DNA from: Mycetocola zhujimingii
GTDB lineage: Bacteria; Actinomycetota; Actinomycetes; Actinomycetales; Microbacteriaceae
Reading direction: 5' to 3'
DNA length: 64,000 bases
Assembly: GCF_003065425.1 (NCBI RefSeq)
Contig: NZ_CP026949.1
Location: 2,046,001-2,110,000, forward strand
Of this stretch, positions 8,944 through 18,528 are shown piece after piece (within the stretch, counting starts at the first letter, position 1; each line of letters begins with the position of its first letter). Position numbers and translations under genes: made by a program. Under the pieces are notes generated by a model, which did not search any database, was not told the origin of the DNA, and was given only the letters and a program-made list of their open reading frames with translations.

Positions 8944-10221
8944 CTAACGCTGCGGGAGGTCGCGAGCGGCCGAACCCGTGTACAGCTGCTGTGGGCGACC
9001 AATCTTGGTCTGCGGGTCCTCGTTCATCTCACGCCAGTGAGCCACCCAGCCGGGAAGGCGGCCGATGGCGAACAGTACGGTGAACATCCGGGTCGGGAAG
9101 CCCATCGCCTTGTAGATGACGCCGGTGTAGAAGTCGACGTTCGGGTACAGGCGACGTTCCTTGAAGTAGTCGTCCTCGAGCGCAATCTGCTCAAGTTCCT
9201 TCGCGAGGTCGAGCAGCGGGTCGCTGACGCCGAGCTGCGCGAGCACCTCGTCTGCGCTTTCCTTGACGATCTTCGCGCGCGGGTCGTAGTTCTTGTAGAC
9301 GCGGTGTCCAAAGCCCATGAGCTTGACACCCTCTTCTTTGTTCTTGACCCGCTCGACGAACTTCGAAACGCCCTCGCCCGAATCGCGAATGCGGCCGAGC
9401 ATCTCGAGGACTGCTTCGTTCGCGCCACCGTGCAGGGGTCCCGACAGTGCGTTGATGCCGGCTGACACCGACGCGTAGAGGTTGGCACCGGTCGAACCGA
9501 CGAGGCGCACCGTCGACGTCGACGCGTTCTGCTCGTGGTCGGCGTGGAGGATGAGCAGGCGGTCGAGTGCCTTCGAGAGCACGGGGTCGATCTCGTACGG
9601 CTCGGCCATGTTGCCGAAGTTGAGCCGAAGGAAATTGTCGACGAAGCTCAGGCTGTTGTCCGGGTAGAGGAACGCCTGACCGGTCGCCTTCTTGTGTGCG
9701 TAGCCCGCGATGACGGGGAGCTTCGCGAGCAGGCGGATGGTGGTCAGCTCGACCTGTTCGGGGTCGCTGGGGTCCGCCGCTGACTCGTAGTACGTGGAGA
9801 GAGCGGAGAGGGCGCTGGAGATGACGGCCATCGGGTGCGCCGTGTGCGGCAGAGCCGAGAAGAAGTGCTTGAGGTCTTCGTGCAGCAGCGTGTGGCGACG
9901 GATCTTCTCGTCGAATTCGCCGAGCTGGTCGGCCGTCGGCATCTCGCCGTAGATGAGAAGCCACGCGACCTCGAGGTACGTCGACGACGCAGCGAGCTGT
10001 TCGATCGGGTAGCCGCGGTAGCGCAGGATTCCCTGGTCGCCGTCGATGTAGGTGATCGACGACTTCGTCGCTGCCGTGTTCACGAACCCGTAGTCGAGCG
10101 CTGTGAGCCCCGACTGGCGTGTCAGCGTTGAGACGTCAAGGCTCGATGCGCCCTGACTCGATTTCAGGATCGGAAACTCTGCGGTTCCGCCCGGGTAGGT
10201 CAGGGTAGCTTTCTCTGTCAC
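8944..10221 (-). CDS. gltA: Citrate synthase
   Basis: A 425-residue type II citrate synthase, condensing oxaloacetate and acetyl-CoA in the TCA cycle. Seen are FVNTAATKSSITYIDGD, LHADHEQNASTSTVR, GPLHGGANEAV and GFGHRVYKNYDPR with the active-site histidines, and NVDFYTGVIY with the catalytic aspartate. I chose the GTG at 10221 (AGGAG 9 nt upstream; protein MTEKATL) by likeness to known N-termini. A second GTG at 10251 follows a stronger AAGGAGG by only 4 nt and would add ten residues; it is a real alternative. No regulatory gene is adjacent. Confidence 0.94.
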   Translation of the reverse strand: MTEKATLTYPGGTAEFPILKSSQGASSLDVSTLTRQSGLTALDYGFVNTAATKSSITYIDGDQGILRYRGYPIEQLAASSTYLEVAWLLIYGEMPTADQLGEFDEKIRRHTLLHEDLKHFFSALPHTAHPMAVISSALSALSTYYESAADPSDPEQVELTTIRLLAKLPVIAGYAHKKATGQAFLYPDNSLSFVDNFLRLNFGNMAEPYEIDPVLSKALDRLLILHADHEQNASTSTVRLVGSTGANLYASVSAGINALSGPLHGGANEAVLEMLGRIRDSGEGVSKFVERVKNKEEGVKLMGFGHRVYKNYDPRAKIVKESADEVLAQLGVSDPLLDLAKELEQIALEDDYFKERRLYPNVDFYTGVIYKAMGFPTRMFTVLFAIGRLPGWVAHWREMNEDPQTKIGRPQQLYTGSAARDLPQR

Positions 10222-10397
10222 TGCGCTTGACTCCTGCTCGACGTCGCCCACGGCGCCTCCTTGTACTGGTTGTTCCAGGTGATTGTGCGGCGTTCCTGCC
10301 CCGCGAATGTGTGGCCGCGGCGACGGGTCCGGATACAGCCTAATCGGCTGACCGGCCAACTACCGCATCCGCCAACGACCGGCCGGACTCATTGGAG

Positions 10398-11516
10398 CTA
10401 TGCTCCAACGCCGTCGCGGGAAAGCCGCAGCGCCGCAGCCGCAATCCTCTCGTCGGTCGCCGTCAGCGACAACCTGACGTGCTCGGGAAAGAAGTCGCCG
10501 TAAAACGTTCCGGGCCCGGCGAGGATACCGCGGTCAGCGAGCCAGCCAATGGACTCCCAGGCATCCCTGCCCCTGGTCATCCACAGGTACAGCCCGGCTT
10601 CCGAACGGTCGAGACGGAACCCGGCGCCCTCGAGCGCTGGCAGGATCTCGGCCCGCCTGGCGGCGTAGCGCGCCTTCTGCTCGGCAACGTGCTCGTCGTC
10701 GCCCAGGGCGGCGATCATCGCCTCCTGCAGCGGCGCTGGCACCATCAGTCCCGCGTGTTTGCGCACCGTCGTCAACCGAGCGATCGTCGCCGCACAGCCC
10801 CCGGCGAATGCAGCGCGGTACCCGGCCATGTTCGACTGTTTGCTGAGTGAGTAAATGGCGAGGATGCCGTCGACGTTCCCTCCGGTGACCCGCGGGTCGA
10901 GGATGGACGGAACCGGCGCGGTGGCCCACTGGCCGCTCCAGCCGAGTTCTGCGTAGCACTCGTCGTTCACGATGAGTGCGCCGAGTTCGCGAGCCCTGGC
11001 CACGGCAACGCGGAGAAAGTCGACGTCGAGCACGTTCCCGTCGGGGTTGCCAGGCGAGTTGAGCCAGATCAGCTTCGTGCCTTCCGGCCATTGGGCCGGA
11101 TCATCGGATGCCACAGCGCTGGCTCCACACATCGCCGCTCCGATGGCATAGGTGGGGTAAGCGGCCCGGGGGTGCACGATCGTGTCGCCCTCACCGATAC
11201 CGAGCATGAACGGCAGGAGCGCGACGAGTTCCTTCGAACCGATGGTCGGCAGCACGTTGGACGGGAGAAGGCCGGGGACCGACCGCCGCCTGGCGAACCA
11301 TCCGACGATGGCCTCGGCGAGGGCCGGTGTGCCGGCCGTTGTCGGGTACGCGTGTGCGTCTGTCGCTTCGGACAGCGCGACACGCACCACCTCTGGAGTG
11401 GGGTCGACGGGAGAACCTATGGAGAGGTCGACGATTCCGTCAGGGTGCTGCCTGGCGCGGGCAGCGAACGGCACCATGGCATCCCACGGGTAATCGGGAA
11501 GCGGTGAGAGCGCCAC
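10398..11516 (-). CDS. dapC: Succinyldiaminopimelate transaminase
   Basis: A 372-residue class I/II PLP aminotransferase of the DapC type, which with glutamate aminates N-succinyl-2-amino-6-ketopimelate. The PLP lysine is K226 in SLSKQSNMAGYR; NSPGNPDG and NDECYAELGW precede it. It starts 3 nt after the ferredoxin stop codon, so the two form an operon, an arrangement common in actinobacteria (from memory). A small hairpin, TTGGAGC and GCTCCAA (10392-10408), overlaps its stop codon. The annotation as DapC rests on context with dapD and dapE plus the SLSKQSNMAGYR motif. Confidence 0.9.
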   Translation of the reverse strand: MALSPLPDYPWDAMVPFAARARQHPDGIVDLSIGSPVDPTPEVVRVALSEATDAHAYPTTAGTPALAEAIVGWFARRRSVPGLLPSNVLPTIGSKELVALLPFMLGIGEGDTIVHPRAAYPTYAIGAAMCGASAVASDDPAQWPEGTKLIWLNSPGNPDGNVLDVDFLRVAVARARELGALIVNDECYAELGWSGQWATAPVPSILDPRVTGGNVDGILAIYSLSKQSNMAGYRAAFAGGCAATIARLTTVRKHAGLMVPAPLQEAMIAALGDDEHVAEQKARYAARRAEILPALEGAGFRLDRSEAGLYLWMTRGRDAWESIGWLADRGILAGPGTFYGDFFPEHVRLSLTATDERIAAAALRLSRDGVGA

Positions 11517-11519
11517 GCC

Positions 11520-11843
11520 TCAGACGCCGGCCTGCGGCGGCAGGGCAGAAATGACCGGGTGGTCGTACTTGATGACTCCGACCTTTGCTGCTCCGCCGGG
11601 CGAACCGACCTCGGTGAAGAATTCGACGTTCGCCTTGTAGTAGTCGGCCCATTCCTCGGGAAGGTCATCCTCGTAGTAGATGGCCTCGACGGGGCATACC
11701 GGCTCACAGGCTCCACAGTCGACGCACTCGTCGGGGTGGATATACAGCGAACGCTCACCCTCGTAGATGCAGTCAACGGGGCACTCATCGATGCACGCTC
11801 GGTCTTTGACATCCACGCACGGGAGGGCGATGACATAGGTCAC
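11520..11843 (-). CDS. fdxA: 7Fe ferredoxin
   Basis: A 107-residue bacterial ferredoxin carrying one [3Fe-4S] and one [4Fe-4S] cluster. Cysteines at 9, 17, 21 and 25 and then the CVDCGACEPVCP motif (C40, C43, C46, C50) give the Azotobacter-type pattern, in which C9, C17 and C50 hold the 3Fe cluster. The C-terminal GSPGGAAKVG segment matches the actinobacterial FdxA/FdxC form. It starts at GTG with an AAGGGA about 10 nt upstream and heads an operon with dapC. It is an electron donor whose partners are unknown. Confidence 0.93.
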   Translation of the reverse strand: MTYVIALPCVDVKDRACIDECPVDCIYEGERSLYIHPDECVDCGACEPVCPVEAIYYEDDLPEEWADYYKANVEFFTEVGSPGGAAKVGVIKYDHPVISALPPQAGV

Positions 11844-11880
11844 AGTTGGTCAGTCCCTTCGAAAGACGGCTCAGTCAAGT

Positions 11881-12432
11881 CTACGCCTCACCCATCGTGG
11901 CGGATGGCGTCCGGGGCCGTTCAGGCAGCCGCGGCCACGCAACGACGACCGTCGCGATGAGGACCGGCCCAATGGTCCACACCAGCCCGGCGAGACCCTG
12001 CGGGATCAGCACGGAGCCGCCGGGGCTCTGCACCGAGAGAAGCGCGATCACACCAACGACACCGACCGCAGCCAGGAGAACAACGAGGCGATCGCCGATA
12101 AGCAGGCGCAGGCCGATGAGGAGGGCAAGTACGCCGACGAGCGAGAGGATCAGGCCGAGGGGAAAGCTGAATGAACCGAGGGTGAGTGTCGTCTGGTGCT
12201 GGACGGTGCCTACAGCGCCGAATACCGCTCCGACGACGAACCCGAGTACGCAGCTGACAGCCCGGTTACGCCCGCCGGAAGGCTCAGCCCCCGTCGCCGG
12301 TACGGAGGTCTCACGGGTGGCCTGGACGCCGGGCCATGCGCCCGTCTGATCAGCCCCGGCAGGGCTATGACTCGTTGGCCCGTTGCCCGCCGGTTCGTTG
12401 TTACTGCCCAGTCCGCCGTTGTATCCACTCAC
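11881..12432 (-). CDS. Small membrane protein (DUF6113-like)
   Basis: A 183-residue protein with a disordered, G/N/P/T-rich N-terminal 60 residues followed by four to five hydrophobic helices (VLGFVVGAVFGAVG, FPLGLILSLVGVLALLIGLRLLIG, LVVLLAAVGVVGVIALLSV, GLVWTIGPVLIATVVVAW). The frame is open upstream to 12567, but the region before the GTG at 12432 reads like frame noise. The hydrophobic core recalls DUF6113; I am not certain. It lies between azlD and the ferredoxin gene. Confidence 0.6.
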   Translation of the reverse strand: MSGYNGGLGSNNEPAGNGPTSHSPAGADQTGAWPGVQATRETSVPATGAEPSGGRNRAVSCVLGFVVGAVFGAVGTVQHQTTLTLGSFSFPLGLILSLVGVLALLIGLRLLIGDRLVVLLAAVGVVGVIALLSVQSPGGSVLIPQGLAGLVWTIGPVLIATVVVAWPRLPERPRTPSATMGEA

Positions 12433-12529
12433 CGGGCAAGTGTACCCAGCCCACATGGGTGGCCCGTGTCGGTGGCAGGACGCGGCCGTGCCCATCCGCA
12501 GCCTCGACCGACAGGCCAAGCCCCGACGG

Positions 12530-12844
12530 TCAGGCCAGGCCGGCCACGGCCCGCAACAGTGCCGCAACTGCCGCGGCAGCGATCACGACGATAAGAAACG
12601 GCACCCGGAGCGCATAGAGCGCCGCAGCAACACCGAGGGCTGGTACGCGGGCGTCAAGCACAACGCCGACTCCGTCACCAATGGTCTGCACGACGATGAG
12701 AGCGGCCAAAAGGGCGACCGTGAGAAGTTCGGCGATCCTCGACGGCACCGGTTTCTCCAGCCAGTGTGCCGGCACAGCGTAACCGGCGAGTTTCAAGGCG
12801 ACGCAGGCGATCGACGCGAGCAGTATGACGTTCCAGAGGGTCAC
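12530..12844 (-). CDS. azlD: AzlD-type branched-chain amino acid exporter subunit
   Basis: A 104-residue AzlD-family protein with about four membrane helices, the small partner of AzlC in export of branched-chain amino acids and analogues. It begins at a GTG whose GTGA overlaps the azlC stop (12841-12844), so it is translationally coupled. LEKPVPSRIAELLTVALLAALIV fits the family. The upstream extension of this frame is a shadow of azlC. Confidence 0.87.
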   Translation of the reverse strand: MTLWNVILLASIACVALKLAGYAVPAHWLEKPVPSRIAELLTVALLAALIVVQTIGDGVGVVLDARVPALGVAAALYALRVPFLIVVIAAAAVAALLRAVAGLA

Positions 12845-13560
12845 GAGACAGCCGCCCCATCCCGGGTCCCGAACCAGTTGGTGACACCGACCAGGACGGC
12901 GACCAGCGCGGCGGCGATGACGGGCACGCCGCTCGGAGCGAACGGGAGGAGGACCGCGGCAACCACCATCGCTCCCCCGGCGACGACGAGTGCCTGCTTC
13001 CTTCGGAGGCGAGGCCACAGCAAACCGAGGAACGCCGCAGCAGCCGCGGCATCGAGTCCGTACGCGCGGGTGTCTCCGAGCAGGTCACCGATGAGGGCAC
13101 CGGCGAAGGTGGTGAGGTTCCAGCCGATGTAAACGACAAGTCCGGTTACCCAGAACCCCGTGCGACTCGCGGTGGCGGTTTTCTGCGCAAGGGCAACCGC
13201 CACCGACTCGTCGATGGTCAACCACGCCGCGGCGACGTCACGGGGCCAGCCACGGCCGACCACCGGTTTCATCCGCATGCCGTACGCCGTGTTCCGGGAG
13301 CCCAGCAGCACGGCACTGGCGATGGCGGCGGGAGCTGATGCAATTCCGCCCGACGCGAGGACGCCGACGAGGGCGAACTGGGATCCGCCGGTGAACATGA
13401 AGAGGCTGAGCACGCATGCCTGCCAGATGTCGAGACCTGCTGCAACCGCCAGCGCACCGAAGGAGACACCGTATGCAGCCGTGGCAACACCGACAGCAAC
13501 GCCCTGGCGCGCGGCGAGCTGCTCCGGCGTTCGGGGCGTTCGGGGGGCTTGCCGGCTCAT
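12841..13560 (-). CDS. azlC: AzlC-type branched-chain amino acid exporter subunit
   Basis: A 239-residue polytopic AzlC-family permease. The family motifs are visible: GVSFGALAVAAGLDIWQACVLSLFMFTGGSQFA near residues 33-66 and RNTAYGMRM near 95. It forms the export complex with AzlD, encoded by the overlapping next gene. The first 15 residues are P/T/R-rich. No Lrp-type regulator is adjacent. Confidence 0.9.
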   Translation of the reverse strand: MSRQAPRTPRTPEQLAARQGVAVGVATAAYGVSFGALAVAAGLDIWQACVLSLFMFTGGSQFALVGVLASGGIASAPAAIASAVLLGSRNTAYGMRMKPVVGRGWPRDVAAAWLTIDESVAVALAQKTATASRTGFWVTGLVVYIGWNLTTFAGALIGDLLGDTRAYGLDAAAAAAFLGLLWPRLRRKQALVVAGGAMVVAAVLLPFAPSGVPVIAAALVAVLVGVTNWFGTRDGAAVS

Positions 13561-13652
13561 CCGTGTGACTGACCGGTGACAACCGGCCCGTGGCCGACCC
13601 GGGAAGCCGGCAATCGGGTACAGGACATGGGATCCAGAGTAGCGGGACGAAC

Positions 13653-13686
13653 GAAGCGCCCGGGGTCTCTCGATCCCGGGCGCTTC
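13653..13686 (-). terminator. Hairpin terminator downstream of typA
   Basis: A 12-bp perfect inverted repeat (GAAGCGCCCGGG with CCCGGGCGCTTC, 10-nt loop) lies 20 nt past the typA stop on the minus strand, in the gap before azlC. It separates the two transcription units. Confidence 0.75.
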
Positions 13687-13705
13687 GAAGGTGTGCGTAA
13701 GAGTG

Positions 13706-15613
13706 TTACTCGTTCTGCTTCTTCAGGCGGCTCGTGTTGCGCGCGCGGGCGTTGGCGTCGAGCTCGACCTTGCGGATGCGGACGATGGCCGGTGTGACCT
13801 CGACGCACTCGTCTTCGCGGGCGAACTCGAGGCACTCCTCGAGCGACAGCTGGCGTGACGGCGTCATCGACTCGAACGTGTCCGAGGTCGACTGACGCAT
13901 GTTTGTCAGCTTCTTTTCCTTGGTGATGTTGACGTCCATGTCGTCGTTGCGCGAGTTCTCGCCGATGACCATGCCCTCGTAGACCTCTTCGGTCGGGTTG
14001 ACGAAGAACGTCATCCGCTCCTGGAGGGCGATGATGGCGAACGGCGTGACAACACCCGAACGGTCGGCAACGATCGAACCGTTGTTACGGGTGACGATGG
14101 GGCCGGCCCACTCGTCGTAGCCGTGCGAGATCGCGTTGGCGATTCCGGTGCCGCGGGTGAGCGTCATGAACTCGGTGCGGAAGCCGATGAGACCACGCGA
14201 CGGAACGATGAATTCCATACGAACCCATCCGGTTCCGTGGTTCGCCATGTTGTCCATGCGGCCCTTGCGCGCAGCGAGGAGCTGGGTGATGGCACCGAGG
14301 TATTCCTCGGGGACGTCGATGGTGAGGTGCTCGTACGGCTCGTGAGTCTTGCCGTTGACCTTCTTGGTGACGACCTGCGGCTTGCCGACGGTGAGTTCGA
14401 AGCCTTCACGACGCATCTGCTCGACGAGGATCGACAGGGCGAGTTCGCCTCGGCCCTGCACCTCCCACTTGTCCGGAGCGCCGATGTCGAGCACGCGAAG
14501 CGAGACGTTACCGACGAGTTCGCGGTCGAGACGGTCCTTCACCATGCGTGCGGTGAGCTTGTGTCCCTTGACCTTGCCGACGAGCGGCGAGGTGTTGGTA
14601 CCGATGGTCATCGAGATGGCCGGCTCGTCGACGGTGATCGTCGGGAGCGGGCGGACATCGTTGGGGTCGGCGAGCGTCTCACCGATGGTGATGTCGGGGA
14701 ATCCGGCGACAACGACGATGTCCCCAGGGCCAGCGCTTTCGGCGGGGTAACGGTCGAGCGCCTTGGTGATGAAGAGCTCGGTGACGCGCACGTTGTGGAT
14801 GGATCCGTCGTACTTGACCCAGGCGACGGTCTCGCCCTTCTTGATCGTGCCCTGGAAGATGCGCAGCAGAGCGAGACGACCGAGGAACGGGGACGCGTCA
14901 AGGTTGGTGACGTGAGCCTGAAGGGGGTGCTCGTCGTCGTAGACGGGAGCCGGGATGTGCTTGATGATGGCGTCGAACAGCGGCTCGAGGTCATCGTTGT
15001 CCGGCAGGGTGCCGTTCTCGGGCTTGTTCCAGCTCGCAGCGCCATTGCGGCCTGATGCGTAGACAACGGGCACGTCGAGGACGGCGTCGAGGTCGAGGTC
15101 AGGAACGTCGTCGGCCATGTCGCTCGCGAGGCCGAGGAGGAGGTCCTGGCTCTCGGCTACGACCTCGTCGATACGCGCGTCGGGGCGGTCGGTCTTGTTG
15201 ACCAGGAGGATGACGGGAAGCTTGGCCTCGAGTGCCTTACGGAGCACGAAGCGGGTCTGCGGCAGCGGGCCCTCACTCGCGTCGACGAGCAGGACGACAC
15301 CGTCGACCATGGACAGGCCGCGCTCGACCTCTCCACCGAAGTCGGCGTGGCCGGGGGTGTCGATCACGTTGATCGTGATCGGACCGTTGGCGGCGTGCTT
15401 GCCCTTGTAGGACACCGCGGTGTTCTTCGCGAGGATCGTGATGCCCTTTTCGCGCTCGAGCTCGTTCGAGTCCATGGCGCGCTCTTCGAGGTGCGCGTGT
15501 TCGGCGAATGAGTCCGTCTGACGGAGCATGGCGTCAACCAGCGTCGTCTTGCCGTGGTCAACGTGAGCGACAATGGCTACGTTTCGGAGGTCGTCGCGCG
15601 AAGCAAGCGCCAT
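13706..15613 (-). CDS. typA: Translational GTPase TypA/BipA
   Basis: A 635-residue ribosome-binding GTPase of the TypA/BipA group, acting in translation and 50S assembly under stress. The G1 motif is AHVDHGKT (residues 16-23), with G3 [11 protein letters not shown] and G4 NKTD. EF-G-like domain II, the III/V domains and the BipA C-terminal domain follow ([33 protein letters not shown]). The length is normal. The minus-strand ATG at 15613 has a purine-rich leader. It is well separated from its neighbours by hairpins on both sides. Confidence 0.96.
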   Translation of the reverse strand: MALASRDDLRNVAIVAHVDHGKTTLVDAMLRQTDSFAEHAHLEERAMDSNELEREKGITILAKNTAVSYKGKHAANGPITINVIDTPGHADFGGEVERGLSMVDGVVLLVDASEGPLPQTRFVLRKALEAKLPVILLVNKTDRPDARIDEVVAESQDLLLGLASDMADDVPDLDLDAVLDVPVVYASGRNGAASWNKPENGTLPDNDDLEPLFDAIIKHIPAPVYDDEHPLQAHVTNLDASPFLGRLALLRIFQGTIKKGETVAWVKYDGSIHNVRVTELFITKALDRYPAESAGPGDIVVVAGFPDITIGETLADPNDVRPLPTITVDEPAISMTIGTNTSPLVGKVKGHKLTARMVKDRLDRELVGNVSLRVLDIGAPDKWEVQGRGELALSILVEQMRREGFELTVGKPQVVTKKVNGKTHEPYEHLTIDVPEEYLGAITQLLAARKGRMDNMANHGTGWVRMEFIVPSRGLIGFRTEFMTLTRGTGIANAISHGYDEWAGPIVTRNNGSIVADRSGVVTPFAIIALQERMTFFVNPTEEVYEGMVIGENSRNDDMDVNITKEKKLTNMRQSTSDTFESMTPSRQLSLEECLEFAREDECVEVTPAIVRIRKVELDANARARNTSRLKKQNE

Positions 15614-15754
15614 GAAGAAATTCCTTACAAGAAGAGATGTCGCGAGAGTATGAGCGCGACGGGAAATGTACAGATGCGGGCCAGAATCCGACCCAACAGA
15701 TTATCTTACTGCACTCTGCCCTCGGCTCGCTGGGACGGATCTCAGGTTCACGCA

Positions 15755-15817
15755 AAGAAGCACCGGAGCGACAGGTCCGCCAACCGTAGTTGCCGTGTCT
15801 GTCGCACCGGTGCTTCT
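15755..15817 (-). terminator. Hairpin terminator at the end of the dpp operon
   Basis: Arms 15755-15773 and 15799-15817 match in 18 of 19 positions (AAGAAGCACCGG core) around a 25-nt loop, 16 nt after the stop of the ATP-binding gene. The rest of the 15614-15832 gap holds the typA leader (15614-15700) and nothing else I can identify. Confidence 0.75.
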
Positions 15818-15832
15818 TGTGAACAGTTCGCC

Positions 15833-17581
15833 TTAGCGACCGAACTCGAAGTTGCCTCCGGGGATCGCCGCCAGCAGTTCCTGCGTGTATACCTCGCGTG
15901 GGTTGTCGAAGACCTCATCGGTCGTCGCCGACTCGATGATCTGTCCCTTCCTCATCACGCACACGTTGTCAGCAACGAGCCGCACGACCGCGAGGTCGTG
16001 CGTGATGAAGAGGTAGGTCAGGCCAAGCTCGGTCTGCAGCTCGGTGAGGAGGTTGAGGATCTGGCCCTGGACGAGAACGTCGAGCGCCGACACCGCCTCG
16101 TCGAGCACCAGAACGTCGGGCTTGAGCGCGAGTGCACGCGCGATCGCGATGCGCTGCCGCTGGCCGCCCGAGAGTTCACTCGGGTAGCGGTAGCGGGTCG
16201 ACGACGGAAGCGACACCTGGTCGAGCAGCTCGAGCACGCGCGACTGACGCTCGCGCGCCGAACCGACCTTGTGAGCGAGAAGCGGCTCGGCGATGGTGTT
16301 CCCGACGCTGTACTGCGGGTCGAGCGAACCGTACGGGTCCTGGAAGACCGGCTGAACGCGGCGGCGGAACTTCAGAAGCTCTGCACCACGGAGGCCGGCG
16401 ACATCCTGACCGTCGAATTCGATCTCACCACTCGTGATCGACTCGAGCTGGAGCAGGAGCTTGGCGACGGTCGACTTACCCGACCCCGACTCGCCGACCA
16501 GCGCTGTCGTCGTGCCCTTCTGGACACCGAAGGACACGTCGTTGACGGCTTTCAGTTCGTCGTGACGGAACCCCTGCTTACGGATCCGGTACACCTTCGA
16601 TACGTTGCGAAGGGAGATGAGGTCCCTGGCCGGCGCCGCGTTCTCACGCTCGGCCGCGCGCTCGAGGAGCGTCGTGTCGATGGCGCCCTCCGAGAAGATC
16701 TCGGTCTCGGCTTCTTCGTGCTGTTTGACAGCCTGGATGCGCCGGGACGCGAGGCTCGGAGCCGCTGCAACGAGACGCTGCGTGTACGGGTGCTGCGGGT
16801 TCGCGAGGATCTCCTGCGACGGCCCGGACTCGACAACCTTGCCCTGGTACATCACGACGAGCTGCTCGGCACGTTCGGCTGCCAGGCCGAGGTCGTGGGT
16901 GATGAACAGTACGCTCGTGCCATAGTCACGCGTGAGGGTTCCGAGGTGATCGAGGATCTGACGCTGCACTGTGACGTCGAGCGCGCTCGTCGGCTCGTCG
17001 GCAATGAGCAGCTTCGGACGGCTGGAGAGGCCGATTCCGATCAGCACGCGCTGACGCATGCCGCCGGAGAACTGGTGCGGGAACTGCTTGAGGCGGTCAC
17101 CCGCGTCGCTCAGCCCGGCCTCCTGGAGGACCTGGATGGTGCGCAGGCGCGCTTCCTTGCCCTGGGCAATGTTGTTCGCCTTGATGGCCTCTTCGACCTG
17201 GAATCCGATGCTCCACACCGGGTTGAGGTTCGACATCGGGTCCTGTGGGACGTAACCGATCAGGTTTCCCCGAACGTCCTGGATCTCGCGGGGCGAGAGC
17301 GTTGTCAGGTCGCGACCCTCGAACAGGATCTGTCCGCCGGTAACCTTTCCGGTTCCCGGGAGCAGGTCGATGATCGACTGCGCGGTCGTCGACTTGCCGG
17401 AACCGGACTCCCCCACGATGGCGAGCGTCTGCCCGGCGTAGAGAGTGAGATCGACGCCACGCACGGCGGGGACGATGCCTCGCTGCGTCTGGAATCCGAC
17501 CTCGAGGTCACGGATCTGGAGAAGCGGTTCGGTGGATGAATCGCGCGGCGACGCCACGGCATCCGTTACTGGCTGGCTCAT
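15833..17581 (-). CDS. dppDF: Peptide/nickel-type ABC transporter, fused dual ATP-binding protein
   Basis: A 582-residue protein holding two complete oligopeptide-type ATPase domains (DppD-like then DppF-like) in one chain. The first half has Walker A GESGSGKST at 57-65, signature FSGGMRQRV and Walker B LLIADEPTSALD. The second half has another GESGSGKST, LSGGQRQRI and VLVLDEAVSALD. Each half ends with the OppD/F C-terminal zipper (NPQHPYTQ, NPREVYTQ). Its start overlaps the end of the dppC-like permease by 4 nt. Substrate is probably short peptides, by family; not proven. Confidence 0.93.
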   Translation of the reverse strand: MSQPVTDAVASPRDSSTEPLLQIRDLEVGFQTQRGIVPAVRGVDLTLYAGQTLAIVGESGSGKSTTAQSIIDLLPGTGKVTGGQILFEGRDLTTLSPREIQDVRGNLIGYVPQDPMSNLNPVWSIGFQVEEAIKANNIAQGKEARLRTIQVLQEAGLSDAGDRLKQFPHQFSGGMRQRVLIGIGLSSRPKLLIADEPTSALDVTVQRQILDHLGTLTRDYGTSVLFITHDLGLAAERAEQLVVMYQGKVVESGPSQEILANPQHPYTQRLVAAAPSLASRRIQAVKQHEEAETEIFSEGAIDTTLLERAAERENAAPARDLISLRNVSKVYRIRKQGFRHDELKAVNDVSFGVQKGTTTALVGESGSGKSTVAKLLLQLESITSGEIEFDGQDVAGLRGAELLKFRRRVQPVFQDPYGSLDPQYSVGNTIAEPLLAHKVGSARERQSRVLELLDQVSLPSSTRYRYPSELSGGQRQRIAIARALALKPDVLVLDEAVSALDVLVQGQILNLLTELQTELGLTYLFITHDLAVVRLVADNVCVMRKGQIIESATTDEVFDNPREVYTQELLAAIPGGNFEFGR

Positions 17582-18528
17582 CGACGTGCCCTCGCCTTCG
17601 GGTCGAGTGCATCACGGACGACATCGCCGAGCATGAGGAACGAGAGCACGGTGAGTGAAAGCGCTGCTGCCGGGTAGAGCAGCGTTTGCGGGCTGGTGCG
17701 GACCGATGTCCGCGCCTGGCCGATGTCGTTACCCCACGACATGACGCTCGGTGGGAGGCCGATGCCGAGGAAGGACAGGGTGGACTCAGCAACAATGAAC
17801 GTTCCGAGTGACACCGTCGCGATGACGATGACGGGCGCTATCGCGTTCGGGATGACGTGACGCAGGAGAATCTTGAACTTCGATACCCCGAGCGCGATCG
17901 ACGCCATCACGTAGTCCGAGTTCTTTGCGCTGAGCACAGCACCGCGCATGATGCGGGCGACCTGTGGCCAGGCGAAGATCGCGAGAACGAGCGCGACAGT
18001 GATCGGCGTGCGGTCAGGCAGGACGCTCATGAGAACGATCGCACCGAGGACGGTCGGGATGGCGAAGAAGATGTCGCCGACGCGCGAGACGAGTGCGTCG
18101 AGGAATCCGCCGTAGAACCCGGCGAGCGAACCGATAACGATGCCGACGAGGGTGACGAGGGCGGTTGCGAGAAGTCCGACGGTCACCGAGGCCTGGGTTC
18201 CGAAGAGGACCCGGGAGTAGACGTCACAGCCCTGGCGGGTGAACCCGAACGGGTGTCCTGCCTCAGGGCTGCCGTTGCTGTTGGCGAGCAGGCAGTTCGA
18301 GTTCGGTGCGACCGAGGTGAACAGGCCGGGGAACAGCGCGACGACCGCGATGATGAAGATCAGAACCGCCGAGATCCAGAACGTCGGTCGACGACGCATC
18401 GACTCCCAGGCATCCGCCCACGTGCTGCGTGCTTTCTGGGACTCGTCCAGTTTGTCGATCGCTGCAACGGGAGTTTCCTCGAGCGGCGCGACGTAATGAC
18501 CCTGTGAAGCGTATTTCTTATTTTGCAT
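17578..18528 (-). CDS. dppC: Peptide/nickel-type ABC transporter permease (DppC-like)
   Basis: A 316-residue permease of the DppC/OppC group with six helices. The N-terminal OppC domain helix (FWISAVLIFIIAVVALFPGLF) precedes a periplasm-side loop and the BPD_transp_1 domain; the EAA-type loop ALGVSKFKILLRHVIPNAIAPV is seen. I placed the start at ATG 18528 (MQNKKY), which has AAGGA 6 nt upstream; an ATG-like extension to 18546 exists. The chosen start overlaps the dppB 3' end by 11 nt. Confidence 0.92.
   Translation of the reverse strand: MQNKKYASQGHYVAPLEETPVAAIDKLDESQKARSTWADAWESMRRRPTFWISAVLIFIIAVVALFPGLFTSVAPNSNCLLANSNGSPEAGHPFGFTRQGCDVYSRVLFGTQASVTVGLLATALVTLVGIVIGSLAGFYGGFLDALVSRVGDIFFAIPTVLGAIVLMSVLPDRTPITVALVLAIFAWPQVARIMRGAVLSAKNSDYVMASIALGVSKFKILLRHVIPNAIAPVIVIATVSLGTFIVAESTLSFLGIGLPPSVMSWGNDIGQARTSVRTSPQTLLYPAAALSLTVLSFLMLGDVVRDALDPKARARR

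Noticed and set aside
15554-17539. Long open frame antisense to the dppDF gene
   Set aside because: High-GC codon structure leaves the opposite strand open; the protein has no recognisable motifs, while the minus-strand frame has complete ABC domains.
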